Counted from the stretch's first letter, positions 1-9,572 are shown. The stretch is 64,000 nucleotides of DNA from Terriglobia bacterium (GCA_035712365.1 DASTAW010000008.1:1-64000), one strand, 5' to 3'. Numbers and translations are program-made. The notes: generated from the letters alone by a model not told the origin.

Positions 1-102
1 CACACCCCTCCCCCAAACCACCCCTGGAGGGGGAAGTTTCTATCTGGCTAAATACCGGAACTTTCTATTTTGCGTTGACAGCAAATTCGCCGGGAGAGGC
101 TG

Positions 103-156
103 GAAGTCAGGAGCCAGAAGTCAGGAGCAAGGAGCCGGGAGCTAGAAGTCAGGAGC
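103..156. repeat. short direct repeats, GAAGTCAGGAGC x3
   Basis: Three exact copies of GAAGTCAGGAGC lie at 103-114, 117-128 and 145-156, with a related partial copy between the last two. They sit in about 340 bp of sequence where I see no gene. The array may be simple slippage-prone sequence; no function is claimed. Confidence 0.6.
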
Positions 157-343
157 GGCGGGTCAGTGACGTAGAATTGCCCGATGATCGTTTCAGGGGC
201 TGAAAAAAGCCCCTTCGCTTGAGCGGGAAGAGAAATGTCTGACCTAAAAGCTCCGACCCCCTAAGGAAAGAATTGAAAGCCCCTGGGCTGGAGCGGCCGG
301 CCAGGGATCACGATGGCCGGCGGCGTCGGACTGGGGAATTCAA

Positions 344-745
344 TCAGGCCCTGTGCGGCTGGTGCAGCGAAGGAGGCAGGTAAGAATCGCCGCACACCGG
401 GCAAAGCTCGGCCAGTTCCGAATCAGCCTGGTAACAGTGATAGCAGGTGCGCACGTGTTCTTCCGGTCCTTCGTCGAGGTCCTCTGCAAGTTCTTGGTCG
501 AAATCCTCTGGGACGTGATCTTCGGAACTTCCCAGCGGGAGATCAGGCATCGGGTCTGGAAATGCCGGTGGCGCCAACGCGTTGGATTCGACCGCATCCT
601 TAAAGTCCGGGGCGACGTAATCCCACTGGCCCAGATCCAGTGGCGCGTCCACGTCCAGCGGGAACCGGCGGCACTGTGGGCAAAGCTCCGCTCCGGGCTG
701 CTCGGTGTGCTCGGCCGCCAGCATTGATTTGCAGATCTCACACAT
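344..745 (-). CDS. double zinc-ribbon protein with acidic linker
   Basis: A 133-residue protein with four CxxC knuckles: C2/C5, C22/C25, C101/C104 and C115/C118. They form one probable zinc ribbon at each end, separated by about 75 residues rich in Asp, Glu and Pro. This pattern is what selects this frame over the overlapping antisense and shifted frames. No named family is recognised; zinc ribbons of this kind usually bind nucleic acid or protein. It lies 41 bp downstream of the nitrilase gene on the same strand and may be co-transcribed with it. The start codon has only a weak upstream purine stretch. The CDS call is fairly secure; the function is unknown. Confidence 0.65.
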   Translation of the reverse strand: MCEICKSMLAAEHTEQPGAELCPQCRRFPLDVDAPLDLGQWDYVAPDFKDAVESNALAPPAFPDPMPDLPLGSSEDHVPEDFDQELAEDLDEGPEEHVRTCYHCYQADSELAELCPVCGDSYLPPSLHQPHRA

Positions 746-786
746 CAGTCGATATCACTTCCCGGCCCCAGACCAGCGCAGGCCGC

Positions 787-1836
787 TCAGGCAAATTCCC
801 AGCCGCGGCACTTGTCAATCTCGCACTGGCTGCGATTGATGTAGTGGCGGAGTTCCTCCATGCCGTATTGGGCGGCCAGCTTGCGGGCGCTGACACCGGG
901 CCGCTTCGCTTTCAGCACGAACCATCCCTCGAGCGGCATCCACTTTTCCTGCTCGACATCTTCGCCACGCTCCGCGAGGAGCTTGTGGAGTTTTTCCGGA
1001 TAGTTCAAATCCTGATGAAAGATGCAGCGGTCGAGATCAAGGGTCACGCGAGTAATGTTGGTTTTGGCGTCGTGGTTGTGCTCATCGTGGATGAGCTTCT
1101 CGCCGTCAATGTCAAAGACGTGACAGTCGGGACACCACGTTGCGCTGACGATATAGTAGTTGTAGAGAATGGCCTGGGCCTGGAGAGAGCGTCCCGCTGA
1201 GTAGGCGCTGGGCCAGATCACCAATTCAGCACCGTGGTTGGCCAGCCCTTCCCACAACGGGGCCCAGTTCACGTCAAAACAAATTGCGAAGCCGACGCGG
1301 CCGAAATCGGCGTCAAAAACCTTCACCTGCTTTCCGGGCGTCACGCCAAGCGGCACACACTCCTGCTGCCAGACGGGAAAAATTTTGTCGTACATCGAGA
1401 CCACTTTGCCGGAGCGGTCGAGAAACACAGCAGAATTGTAGTGCTGCTCTCCATGCTGGCGGTCGATGGGGCAGACGATGTAAGTGTTATGCTTGCGGGC
1501 CAGGCGCGACATGGCCGTAACCGTGGGGCCGTCGATCAGTTCCTTAGTGTTTTTGTTCAGGCCCCGGCAGGTTTCCGGGATGGCAATGATGTCGGCCCCC
1601 TGCGCGCCCTGCTCGTCCACCAGTTGCACGATCTCTTCAAGCGGACGCCCGGCGTGGAAACCAATGCTCACCACGCGCACTGGCCGTCCGATTTGATTTG
1701 TGGCGGCTTCCGCCATGCTGCTTTCCGAGCGTGGGGTGGCAGCCGCGCCGCCAGCGCCTCCCAGCCCCGCCGCCAGCGCCGAAGCTCCCGCGGCCGATCC
1801 CTTGAGGAAATCTCTTCGATTAACTCGATTAGACAT
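787..1836 (-). CDS. Tat-exported carbon-nitrogen hydrolase (nitrilase superfamily)
   Basis: A 349-residue amidase or nitrilase-like enzyme that should hydrolyse a non-peptide C-N bond; the substrate cannot be told from sequence. The catalytic triad is visible: Glu88 (AIPETCRG), Lys151 (YDKIFPV) and Cys186 (FAICFDVNW). The N-terminus carries a twin-arginine signal (NRRDFLKGSAAG) followed by an Ala/Gly-rich hydrophobic stretch, so the folded enzyme should be exported. I use the ATG at 1836 rather than an upstream start because GGAGGT lies six bases before it and the Tat signal begins there. The upstream neighbour on the same strand is the receiver-protease gene and the downstream one is the zinc-ribbon gene. 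Confidence 0.88.
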   Translation of the reverse strand: MSNRVNRRDFLKGSAAGASALAAGLGGAGGAAATPRSESSMAEAATNQIGRPVRVVSIGFHAGRPLEEIVQLVDEQGAQGADIIAIPETCRGLNKNTKELIDGPTVTAMSRLARKHNTYIVCPIDRQHGEQHYNSAVFLDRSGKVVSMYDKIFPVWQQECVPLGVTPGKQVKVFDADFGRVGFAICFDVNWAPLWEGLANHGAELVIWPSAYSAGRSLQAQAILYNYYIVSATWCPDCHVFDIDGEKLIHDEHNHDAKTNITRVTLDLDRCIFHQDLNYPEKLHKLLAERGEDVEQEKWMPLEGWFVLKAKRPGVSARKLAAQYGMEELRHYINRSQCEIDKCRGWEFA

Positions 1837-1968
1837 GGTGCGACCTCCTGCGAACGCTTCGACCTTCCGCAATTCTACATGATTCCGGTGCTGATGTCGC
1901 ACTCATGCGAAGCAACATTGGGCGGGTTCTTCGACGGCGTTGCGACCCCGCATCTACCCTCTGGCACG

Positions 1969-3684
1969 TCAGCGCGAGGCCGGTTTGCTATCAGCATGTA
2001 ACTGCGTCAAGATCGCGTGAGCATAGCGAATAGGAATTCCAAAGTTGGAGCCCCCGAAACCTTCCAGGATGGCGTAGTTGACGCCGATTACTCTTCCGCT
2101 CTGATTGAACAGGGGTCCGCCTGAGCCGCCAGAAGTGGTTTGCGCGTCGTACACGATCTTGTCTTGGAGGATGTCGCCGATATGTCCTTGTGTAACGATG
2201 GGACGAATAAGATTCCTTTTCGCCAGCTCGTCCAAAACCAGCTCCGACTTCCCCTGGCTCGCCTTGGCAATGCTTCGCAAGGTCGATTCATCGGCGCGCG
2301 CGAGTAAAGCGTCGACTCCTGTGGCATAACCCATCAGGACCACAGGCTCACCGCTTACGGACGTGCCGCGGCTCAGGTCGAGAGGAAGGGGATTAACCTT
2401 CAGCGGGCTGAAATCTCCCTGGACAACAGCAAGGTCGGCCTCCGGCGAGATTGCGTCGACTTTCACTGGAAAAACGCGCGGCGACCCGGGAAAATAGACA
2501 TTCATCTCGAGGGCCTTCGGCACGAGGCCTTGTCCAGCCAGTAGACTCAACTCTTTGCTTTTCCACCAGGGCTCAACCACATGATGATTCGTGAGGACTA
2601 TACCGTCTTGCGCCACCAGGAATCCCGTCCCCAGGGCGTCCACCTCGACTTCAGGCCCTGTTCCCCCCACGTTGAGTAACGGATTGCCCTTGCCGTCATG
2701 AAGAGGTTCCCCTTCGGCGGTCAACCCGGCAAAGCGGAGGCTTTGGCCGGTAGCAGGATCTCGGTAGCCGACCACCACGTGAATGAGGCATACGCTCGGA
2801 GCATAAGATCGGATGATCTGTTCCGCCATCGAGCTTTCTGATTGGATTTTGCGCAGACCGGCCTCCGCCCTGGCGAGTTGATCGCGCAGGCTTGCCACTT
2901 CATCGGGGGACGCGTTGGCCATTTGGGCGCGCAACTCTCGCGATCTGCGCTCAAGCTTCTGCCGTTGGCCCTGCGGACCGTTCGCCGCATGTTTCTCCAT
3001 CTGTTCGCTGATCTGCCGCGCCCTCTCCACGAGGTTTGCCTGGTCGGTTAAATTCCCGCTGATGCGGGCGGCAACGCTGGAAGCGATTTGTATCTCGCGA
3101 TTGGCGCGGCGGGAGAAGAGGAAGAAAATGACAGCCATAGCCGCCGCCACCACCAGAATGGCGGCCAGACCGAGCTTTAGGCCCTTTCCCAGACGTGAGG
3201 CGTCGCGAGACATCTTTTCCGTGACTGCCAGCGCCTCAAATGCCGTGTGCGTAACCTTGACGCCCTCTTCGGCGACTTCGGTCCTGTCTCGCAGGGCCTT
3301 CATCGCCTTAGCGGCGCGAAGCTGAACTCTGACGCGGGCCAGAAGCTCGGCAGGCTCCAATGGCCGGGACACGGCGTCGTCGGCCCCGAGGTCGAGACCT
3401 TGAATACGCTCGTGCGCTCCACCTGCGACCAGCAGAATTACCCTGATGCCTGCGCTGGCAGTAGCTCCTCTGATTTCAGCCAGCAGGTCCGTACACAGCA
3501 TCCCGGGAAACTCGGGGTCGAGAAGCAGAATATCCATGCCCCGCTCCCGCGCCCACTTCAGCGCCTCCACGCACGATTCAGCGCAGAAAGGTTCGTATCC
3601 CGCCGCCAGCATCATGTCGCGAAGGGTCACGCGCTCCGACTCGTCGCCATCCATAATCAGGACTTTTTCACGGGATGTTTCCAA
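1969..3684 (-). CDS. receiver-domain / transmembrane / trypsin-like serine protease fusion
   Basis: A 571-residue three-part protein. Residues about 6-125 form a CheY-like receiver with the acidic pair and phospho-acceptor Asp56 present, but the conserved Thr/Ser is Val86 and the conserved Lys is Arg107, so phosphorylation may be lost or altered. Residues about 169-190 are a transmembrane helix, followed by a charged coiled-coil stretch (about 200-290). Residues about 300-571 are a HtrA-type trypsin-like protease domain with His368 (TNHHVV), Asp417 (EADLAVV) and Ser521 (GGSGGP). No PDZ domain is seen. Topology would put the receiver in the cytoplasm and the protease outside. The TTG at 3684 is preferred because GAGGGGG precedes it; a longer TTG frame begins at 3714. 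Substrates are unknown. Confidence 0.85.
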   Translation of the reverse strand: METSREKVLIMDGDESERVTLRDMMLAAGYEPFCAESCVEALKWARERGMDILLLDPEFPGMLCTDLLAEIRGATASAGIRVILLVAGGAHERIQGLDLGADDAVSRPLEPAELLARVRVQLRAAKAMKALRDRTEVAEEGVKVTHTAFEALAVTEKMSRDASRLGKGLKLGLAAILVVAAAMAVIFFLFSRRANREIQIASSVAARISGNLTDQANLVERARQISEQMEKHAANGPQGQRQKLERRSRELRAQMANASPDEVASLRDQLARAEAGLRKIQSESSMAEQIIRSYAPSVCLIHVVVGYRDPATGQSLRFAGLTAEGEPLHDGKGNPLLNVGGTGPEVEVDALGTGFLVAQDGIVLTNHHVVEPWWKSKELSLLAGQGLVPKALEMNVYFPGSPRVFPVKVDAISPEADLAVVQGDFSPLKVNPLPLDLSRGTSVSGEPVVLMGYATGVDALLARADESTLRSIAKASQGKSELVLDELAKRNLIRPIVTQGHIGDILQDKIVYDAQTTSGGSGGPLFNQSGRVIGVNYAILEGFGGSNFGIPIRYAHAILTQLHADSKPASR

Positions 3685-4074
3685 GGCGTCCCCCTCTACT
3701 ATCAGGTTATACAATTAGACTCAGGAGCCTGGGCATTGTAACAGTAAAAATAGATCACGACCTGCAAGGGACACGTTCCCGCCAGCGGGACCTTTGCGAC
3801 TTGAATGGCCCGGGAGTATTAAGGTGGCAACCAACTGGAGCAGGGCAAGTTCCTGGTCAGGACATGTGCAGGGGCCTCTCCAGGCCGCTCACACAGAAAA
3901 TTTCAGTGCCAGGAATTCAGACAATGCGGGTGCCAGGGTGGCCTGGCGAATATCCGGTGCTTTTAAGTTATTGATCGAATCATCTTCATCAAGCAGGCAA
4001 TCACGGCTTCGGATGAAGACGCAAGGGCTTGGGGCCCGGTTAAAGTTGCCGGGCCCGGCCCAATTAACATCCCG
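3685..4074. other. intergenic region with a GC-rich stem-loop
   Basis: About 390 bp between two minus-strand genes. Near the oxidoreductase stop codon there is a perfect inverted repeat, GGGCCCGG at 4032-4039 and CCGGGCCC at 4049-4056, with a 9-base loop. It follows the oxidoreductase stop in the direction of transcription but lacks a T-run, so it may stabilise the 3' end rather than be a classical terminator. I see no convincing coding sequence in the rest. Confidence 0.5.
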
Positions 4075-5493
4075 TTAAACGTTCTCCGGCACGCTGTACG
4101 GCGCGCGGAAGGTTCCGTGCAGCATTCTGCTGGCTTCATCGTCGCCGACGATGCTCTCCGCGGCGCCGTCGAAGTTGATCGTTCGGCCCAGCCGATAGGA
4201 AACGTTGGCAAGGTTCACCAGCAACGTTGACTTATGGCCTTCGTCCACCGGCGCCGTCAGGTCCTGTTTTTTGTGGGCGATCACCGCGTCGATAAAGTTG
4301 GCGAAATGATCTCCCTTGCCATTGGCCTCCGGTCCGGGTTCCTGGCTTGGACCGAGCCACGTCTTATAGGAATCGTACCCCTGGATGGCAAGGTAGCCCT
4401 TCGAGCCATAGAAAATGTTCCCAATGGTATCCTCGGCGCGTTTTCGCGCGCGCTTGCCGCCCAGGCCAGCCGCCGGAACTCCGCCGCTCTTGAAACCGCC
4501 GCCGCCGATGCCCGCCTCATGATTGGTCTCCCACCCACGCACTTCGAATTCCATCATGCGGGTTGAGCCGTCCGGCCGCTTGAATTCATAGGCGCAGTTG
4601 ATGACGTTAGGAGTTTCCTGGTCGTCGTCGAACATGAACTTTCCGCCAAGGGCCGTGATCTTGGATGGATAATCGACGCCCAGGCCCCAGCGGCAAATGT
4701 CCACTTCGTGAATGCCCTGGTTGCCGAGGTCGCCGCTTCCAAAATCCCAGAACCAGTGCCAGTTGTAGTGGAAGCGGTTTTTGGTGAACTGCGTGTCGGG
4801 CGCCGGGCCCAGCCAAAGATCGTAGTGTACGCCGGCAGGAACGGCCGAAACGGGCGTGCGGCCGATAGTGTCGCGCCACTTATAGCAAAGCCCGCGAGCC
4901 AGGTAGACTTCGCCAATCAGGCCGTCGTTCAAGTGCTTAATGGCTTCGCGGATGGCCTCGTTGGAGCGGCTCTGCGCGCCCATCTGAACCACGCGATCGT
5001 ATTTTTCCGCCGCCGCCACCAGTTGATGACCGTCGAACCAGGCATGCGAGACGGGCTTTTCAACGTAAACATCTTTTCCCGCCTGGCAGGCGTAGATTCC
5101 AATCAATGAATGCCAATGATCGGGCGTGGCGATGGACACAGCATCAATGGATTTGTCTTCCATCACCTTGCGGCAGTCAACAAAGCGATTGGGGCGCGGC
5201 TTCCCCATTTTTTCCACATTCGCCAACCGCTCATCCAGAATGTTTTCATCCACGTCGCAAAGGGCGGCAAGGTTGGCGTTGGGCAGTCGCCCGAACGAAC
5301 GAATATGATCCATTCCCCGCCCTCTAACGCCGCAGACCGCCAGGTTCACGCGATCATTGGCGCCAAACACCCGCTCGGGTTTGGTAATAAAAGTGATCCC
5401 GCTGAATGCCGTGAGGCCGGCGGCGCCGGCTTTGGCGCCGGTCTTGAGAAAATCTCGCCGGCTGACCTGCGGCTTCTGTGGTTCTTGGGCCAT
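4075..5493 (-). CDS. Tat-exported Gfo/Idh/MocA-family oxidoreductase
   Basis: A 472-residue NAD(P)-dependent sugar or sugar-acid dehydrogenase-like protein. It has a Tat signal (SRRDFLKTGAKAG), a Rossmann domain (VNLAVCGVRGRG), the family motif EKPVSH and the C-terminal alpha/beta motif with NQGIHEVDICRW, which carries the usual catalytic-region His. The ATG at 5493 has a strong GAGGAGGA ribosome site. Tat-exported members are abundant in Acidobacteriota and Planctomycetes and probably keep their cofactor bound during export. The gene lies next to an alpha-L-fucosidase on the same strand, which suggests carbohydrate processing in the periplasm. The exact substrate is not deducible. Confidence 0.88.
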   Translation of the reverse strand: MAQEPQKPQVSRRDFLKTGAKAGAAGLTAFSGITFITKPERVFGANDRVNLAVCGVRGRGMDHIRSFGRLPNANLAALCDVDENILDERLANVEKMGKPRPNRFVDCRKVMEDKSIDAVSIATPDHWHSLIGIYACQAGKDVYVEKPVSHAWFDGHQLVAAAEKYDRVVQMGAQSRSNEAIREAIKHLNDGLIGEVYLARGLCYKWRDTIGRTPVSAVPAGVHYDLWLGPAPDTQFTKNRFHYNWHWFWDFGSGDLGNQGIHEVDICRWGLGVDYPSKITALGGKFMFDDDQETPNVINCAYEFKRPDGSTRMMEFEVRGWETNHEAGIGGGGFKSGGVPAAGLGGKRARKRAEDTIGNIFYGSKGYLAIQGYDSYKTWLGPSQEPGPEANGKGDHFANFIDAVIAHKKQDLTAPVDEGHKSTLLVNLANVSYRLGRTINFDGAAESIVGDDEASRMLHGTFRAPYSVPENV

Positions 5494-5741
5494 GTGTACT
5501 CCTCCTCGAATGTTTTATAAACTTGTTCAGAACTGGCTATAAGGTATTGGTTTCCACCGCCACCCAATGCAGGAAGTTACTTATCCAGGCGTTCTACCTG
5601 ACGAACGCGGCAACCGGCGGGACCATGAACGGATCTGCGATGCAACAGCTTCAGTCTGTTCTGACCAACCTTATGATTCCCCGTTTGTATATCACTGACC
5701 CGACAGGAAAACAACCTCAATCTGGTTTCTGCGCGGCCACG

Positions 5742-7124
5742 CTAAGGCGCGCCATGGCCGTCGTAAATCTGAAATTCGCGGATGGCCGGAGTGTGAGAGG
5801 CCGCCAGAACGTTTAGCCGGACTGCGTTGGCCGTTGTCTCGGGGAATATGTCAATTTTCTTATGGCCGATGCTCGCGCCCCGATGCAAAGTCCTCCAACC
5901 CTTCGCCGGAGTCCACGCCTGTATCTCGTAGCTCTCAATGTTCTGGCCACGATTCAGCCACTCCATTGTGACCGTACGATCGAACGAGATCGGCTTCGAG
6001 AATTTTGCCGTCAGCGTGGCATGGTAAGTGTGCGGGGCCGCCATCCAGAACGTGTCAGGATTGTCGTCAAATGCGGCGCTGTCGTCAATATCGCCAGATG
6101 ACGGAGGCTTGCGCTCCAGCGCAAGATTGTGGGCGTAAATTCGCTGAAGCTCGTGGCCGAATTCGCGCAGCCTGTCAGCATCAAGTGCCGGAAGCAGGCC
6201 CTGCTCGTCGGGGGCGATGCCCAGCATCAACTGGCATCCATGGCCCACGGAGTTGTCATAAATCTTCATGAGCTCGGGAATCGTATTGAGGGACGCGGCG
6301 TCATTCGGATGCCAAAACCAGTGGCGCTTGTGGAGCGGCGTGTCGCATTCCGCAGGCCGCCAGCGCAGATAGCCCGCGCGGTCGATCACGTCCCAGTTCT
6401 CCTCAGGCGCATAGCCATCCTCATTGCCCACCCATCGGATGTCGCCCCACTTCATGAATCCCACATCGGCAAAGACCAGCGCGTTGGGCTGGTAAACCCT
6501 CAGCAAGTGAAGATAGGAATCAAAATCGTAGACATGGCCCTCGCTCCCGGCGCCGTCCAGCCAGAACTCCTCGATGGGTCCGTAGCGTGTTAGAAGTTCC
6601 TCCATCAGTCCCTGATAAAACTTGTCGTATTCCGAATTGGAGCTGTAGGAAGGCTCGTGCCGGTCCCAGGGTGAGAGGTAGATGCCGAACCTCATGCCGT
6701 GACGCCGGCACGCCTCTTCCACCGCCCGCACTACGTCGCCATGACCGTTTTCCCAGGGGCCGCTGGCCACGCTGTACTTGGTCAGCGGCGTGGGAAAAAG
6801 GCAGAAGCCGTCATGATGCTTGGCCACGAACACCAGGTACTTTGCCCCGGCCGCCTGCGCCGCTTCTACCCACTGGTTGGGATCGAATTTCGTGGGATTG
6901 AATACGGACGGATCAACCTTTCCACTGCCCCATTCCTTGTCCGTAAAGGTGTTGAGGCCGAAGTGGACGATGACGCCGAATTCGAGATCCTGCCATTCAA
7001 CCTGCTGAGGGCTGGGAGTGAGGTCGGTAAAATTCTGGCTCGCCAATCGCCGGGGAAGCGTGAAGCCCGCAAAGGCCGCCACCGCAAGCGCCGAAAGCAC
7101 CCCCATCATGCGGCGGCGGGACAT
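5742..7124 (-). CDS. alpha-L-fucosidase, GH29 family, exported
   Basis: A 460-residue glycoside hydrolase that should release terminal alpha-L-fucose. The GH29 barrel is seen from FGVIVHFGLNTF (about 49-60) and KHHDGFCLF (102-110) to the nucleophile Asp190 (EEFWLDGA). A C-terminal discoidin-like (F5/8) sugar-binding segment lies at about 340-460. The N-terminus MSRRRMMGVLSALA... resembles a Tat or Sec signal. The start is uncertain: ATG 7124 is chosen for the signal peptide, ATG 7187 is possible, and neither has a clear ribosome site; still longer starts run into the preceding permease gene. The fucosidase may be expressed from the efflux operon end or independently. Confidence 0.85.
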   Translation of the reverse strand: MSRRRMMGVLSALAVAAFAGFTLPRRLASQNFTDLTPSPQQVEWQDLEFGVIVHFGLNTFTDKEWGSGKVDPSVFNPTKFDPNQWVEAAQAAGAKYLVFVAKHHDGFCLFPTPLTKYSVASGPWENGHGDVVRAVEEACRRHGMRFGIYLSPWDRHEPSYSSNSEYDKFYQGLMEELLTRYGPIEEFWLDGAGSEGHVYDFDSYLHLLRVYQPNALVFADVGFMKWGDIRWVGNEDGYAPEENWDVIDRAGYLRWRPAECDTPLHKRHWFWHPNDAASLNTIPELMKIYDNSVGHGCQLMLGIAPDEQGLLPALDADRLREFGHELQRIYAHNLALERKPPSSGDIDDSAAFDDNPDTFWMAAPHTYHATLTAKFSKPISFDRTVTMEWLNRGQNIESYEIQAWTPAKGWRTLHRGASIGHKKIDIFPETTANAVRLNVLAASHTPAIREFQIYDGHGAP

Positions 7125-7248
7125 TGGAGTAAAGATTCTGTTCTTCGCGGAACAATCAGACGAGGAGAGCTGATGTCGATTTGGCATGCCGGGAGTTATA
7201 TCACGAACCTGGCGCGCAGAGAAAATTCCGCGAGCCAGTCCGCCGCGT

Positions 7249-8421
7249 TTACAATTTCCGCAGCGCCAGTACAACGGGCTGGCGCGCAGCATGGATGGCG
7301 GGGAGAGAGCCGCCCACAACGCCCATCCCCAGCGCGAAGATAACGCCGCCCACCATCAGGTTGGGCGTAACCTGAAAGGCAAAAGCCAGATGAGAAAAAG
7401 TCTGCCAGTTCATGGCCCCGGTAGTGAAACCGTTCAGCGGCAGCACAGCGAGGCATCCAAGGGCCCCTCCGATAAAGGAAATCAGCAGGGCCTCAATCAG
7501 AAATGAAAACACCACCGCAGCGGCGCCGAAGCCCAAAGCACGCATCACGGCGATTTCGCGGGTGCGCTCGGCGACGGCGGAATACATCGTATTGAGCGCA
7601 CCGAAGATCGCGCCAATGGCCATGACGCCCGCAACGAGCCCGCCGAGAATGGTAATCAGCCGGGTGAAGGTTTGCGACTGTTTGGCGTAGTAATCAATTT
7701 CCCTGCTGACGTCCACATTGAGGCGCGGGTCTTTGCTGGCAGCGTCCTTGAACTTCTGGAAAGCGTCCGGCGACGTGAGGCGGACGGTGGCAGACTGGAA
7801 GACGTTGGCGGGACGCTTATAAACGCCGTCGAGGACGCGCGCGTCGCACCACACCTCGGAATCGAAGGCGGAGCCTCCAGCGTCGAAGATTCCAGTGACG
7901 GTCCATTCGCCCCCGCCGAAGCGGACTTTCTTGCCCAGGCCCAATCCGGCATAGCTCGTCACGGCGTTGCGCCCGACGACCAGTTCGGCGAGGCCGGGGC
8001 GGAACATGCGGCCCTGGACAATCCTGACGTTCGGCCGGACCCTCAGGACATTCGGTGAAACGCCGCGCACCTGCACATTGGCGTCGGTGCCCGTCGAGCG
8101 AAGTGGAAAGGGCGCGATGACGACGACCTCTGGGGTGATGAGCGGCTGGCCGTTCTGGCGCTCCACGCCCGGCTCGTCCTGAAGAATATTGACGTTGTCG
8201 AGCGAAACGCCGCTTTCCATTTCGGAGTTAGAACCGGCACGCAGAATGATGGCATTCTCCGCGGAGCCGGAGGAGACCAGAGTGGCGCGGAACCCCTGCG
8301 CCAGCGCCAGCATGGCCACAAACACTCCAACCGTTCCGGCAATGCCCAGCACGGCAACGATGGCGGAGGTCCAGCGGGCCCTGGTGCTGCGAACGTTGTA
8401 GATGATGGGAATGGCAATCAT
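7249..8421 (-). CDS. MacB/FtsX-type ABC transporter permease (second of pair)
   Basis: A 390-residue permease of the MacB-like type: an N-terminal transmembrane helix, a large periplasmic domain (about residues 40-260) and three C-terminal transmembrane helices carrying the FtsX signature region (ERTREIAVMRALGFG). It overlaps the upstream permease by one base (TAATG), which implies translational coupling. Together with the other permease, the ATPase and the HlyD-like adaptor it should form a tripartite-type export system for a drug, lipid or peptide. No outer membrane channel gene is in the cluster. Confidence 0.87.
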   Translation of the reverse strand: MIAIPIIYNVRSTRARWTSAIVAVLGIAGTVGVFVAMLALAQGFRATLVSSGSAENAIILRAGSNSEMESGVSLDNVNILQDEPGVERQNGQPLITPEVVVIAPFPLRSTGTDANVQVRGVSPNVLRVRPNVRIVQGRMFRPGLAELVVGRNAVTSYAGLGLGKKVRFGGGEWTVTGIFDAGGSAFDSEVWCDARVLDGVYKRPANVFQSATVRLTSPDAFQKFKDAASKDPRLNVDVSREIDYYAKQSQTFTRLITILGGLVAGVMAIGAIFGALNTMYSAVAERTREIAVMRALGFGAAAVVFSFLIEALLISFIGGALGCLAVLPLNGFTTGAMNWQTFSHLAFAFQVTPNLMVGGVIFALGMGVVGGSLPAIHAARQPVVLALRKL

Positions 8422-9572
8422 TAAATTCTCCGAAGCGCGTTGACCACGCGCAGCCGCATGGCGCCGATGCCGGGCAGCAGGCCGCTCAGGACGCCTGTCG
8501 CCAGCGCGAATCCGACGCCGACAGCCATCATGGAATTCGACAGGATCAGGTTCGGCAGCAATCCATTCAAGGCAGCGCCGAGAACGGGAATGGCCAGCGT
8601 CGCCAGACCCAGCCCGAGAACCGCCCCTGCCAGGGCAATCACCAGCGCCTCGGCAAGCACCAGGAGAAGCACTGTGCCGTTCTTGAACCCGATGGCCTTG
8701 AGAATGGCAAGTTCTCCCGTGCGCTCGCGGACGGAGATGGCCATGGTATTGCCCGTCACCAGCAGCAGGGTGAAAAAGACGACGCTGCCGATGCTGAGAA
8801 TCAGGAATTTAATGTTGCCCATCTGGTTGACCCAGCTCGCTGCGAACTGCGATTCGGTGTCGGTCTTGGTCTCGTAAGGCGAGTTGGCAAACTCCGCGTC
8901 AATTGCCTTCGCCACCCGCTGAGCGTCGTCCGGCGAGTTGAGCTTGACGGTATACCATCCGGTCATGTCCTTGAACGAGGGCGGCACATTCTGTTCGAAA
9001 TACTTCCACTGGAGCCAGAATTGGGACTCGTCGTCCGTCCGTTTCTGCCCGTGATAGATCCCGTCAATGTTAAATTGCCACGCCTGGCTGCCCAGATAAG
9101 GAGGGGACTTGATGGAAACGCGGTCCCCAACCTTCCACCCGAATCTCTCAGCCGTACGGGCGCCCGCGATCGCTCCCTGCTGGTCCTTAAGAAAGGTGTT
9201 CCATTGGCCGTCGGGCACGACCAGCTCCGGGACAACCTTACGCTGATTTTCCGGGTCAATGACAAATTGGGGGAAGAAGTTTTTGGGGTCCTGATAGACC
9301 CCGCCAAACCAGTTGTAGTGTGTAACGGCCTCGACGCCCTGAAGAGCGGCAATCTTGTCGCGATAGGAGAGAGGCAGGGGCTGAATGATCGAGACGCGAT
9401 TGATGGTGACCAATCGACTGGCGCTGGCAAGGGTCCCGCCGCGCGTAAAGGCTTCTCTCACGACCGCGAGAAAGGCGAAAAGGAACAGGGCCACCGCAAA
9501 GGAGCCGAGCGTCAGGAGCAGCCGCGCTTTCTTGCGGAACAGATTGGCCTGAACCAGGCGGCGAAATCTCAT
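8421..9572 (-). CDS. MacB/FtsX-type ABC transporter permease (first of pair)
   Basis: A 383-residue permease with the same architecture as its downstream partner: an N-terminal transmembrane helix after FRRLVQANLFRKKARLLLT, a periplasmic MacB-like core domain and three C-terminal helices with the motif ERTGELAILKAIGF. The start overlaps the ATPase stop by four bases (ATGA), so the two are likely translated together. The two permeases are diverged from each other and probably form a heterodimer, unlike MacB itself, where ATPase and permease are one chain. Confidence 0.87.
   Translation of the reverse strand: MRFRRLVQANLFRKKARLLLTLGSFAVALFLFAFLAVVREAFTRGGTLASASRLVTINRVSIIQPLPLSYRDKIAALQGVEAVTHYNWFGGVYQDPKNFFPQFVIDPENQRKVVPELVVPDGQWNTFLKDQQGAIAGARTAERFGWKVGDRVSIKSPPYLGSQAWQFNIDGIYHGQKRTDDESQFWLQWKYFEQNVPPSFKDMTGWYTVKLNSPDDAQRVAKAIDAEFANSPYETKTDTESQFAASWVNQMGNIKFLILSIGSVVFFTLLLVTGNTMAISVRERTGELAILKAIGFKNGTVLLLVLAEALVIALAGAVLGLGLATLAIPVLGAALNGLLPNLILSNSMMAVGVGFALATGVLSGLLPGIGAMRLRVVNALRRI

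Noticed and set aside
7125-7319. N-terminal extension of the fucosidase frame
   Set aside because: The part upstream of 7249 overlaps the permease gene and the sequence before 7187 is not signal-like; treated as non-coding.
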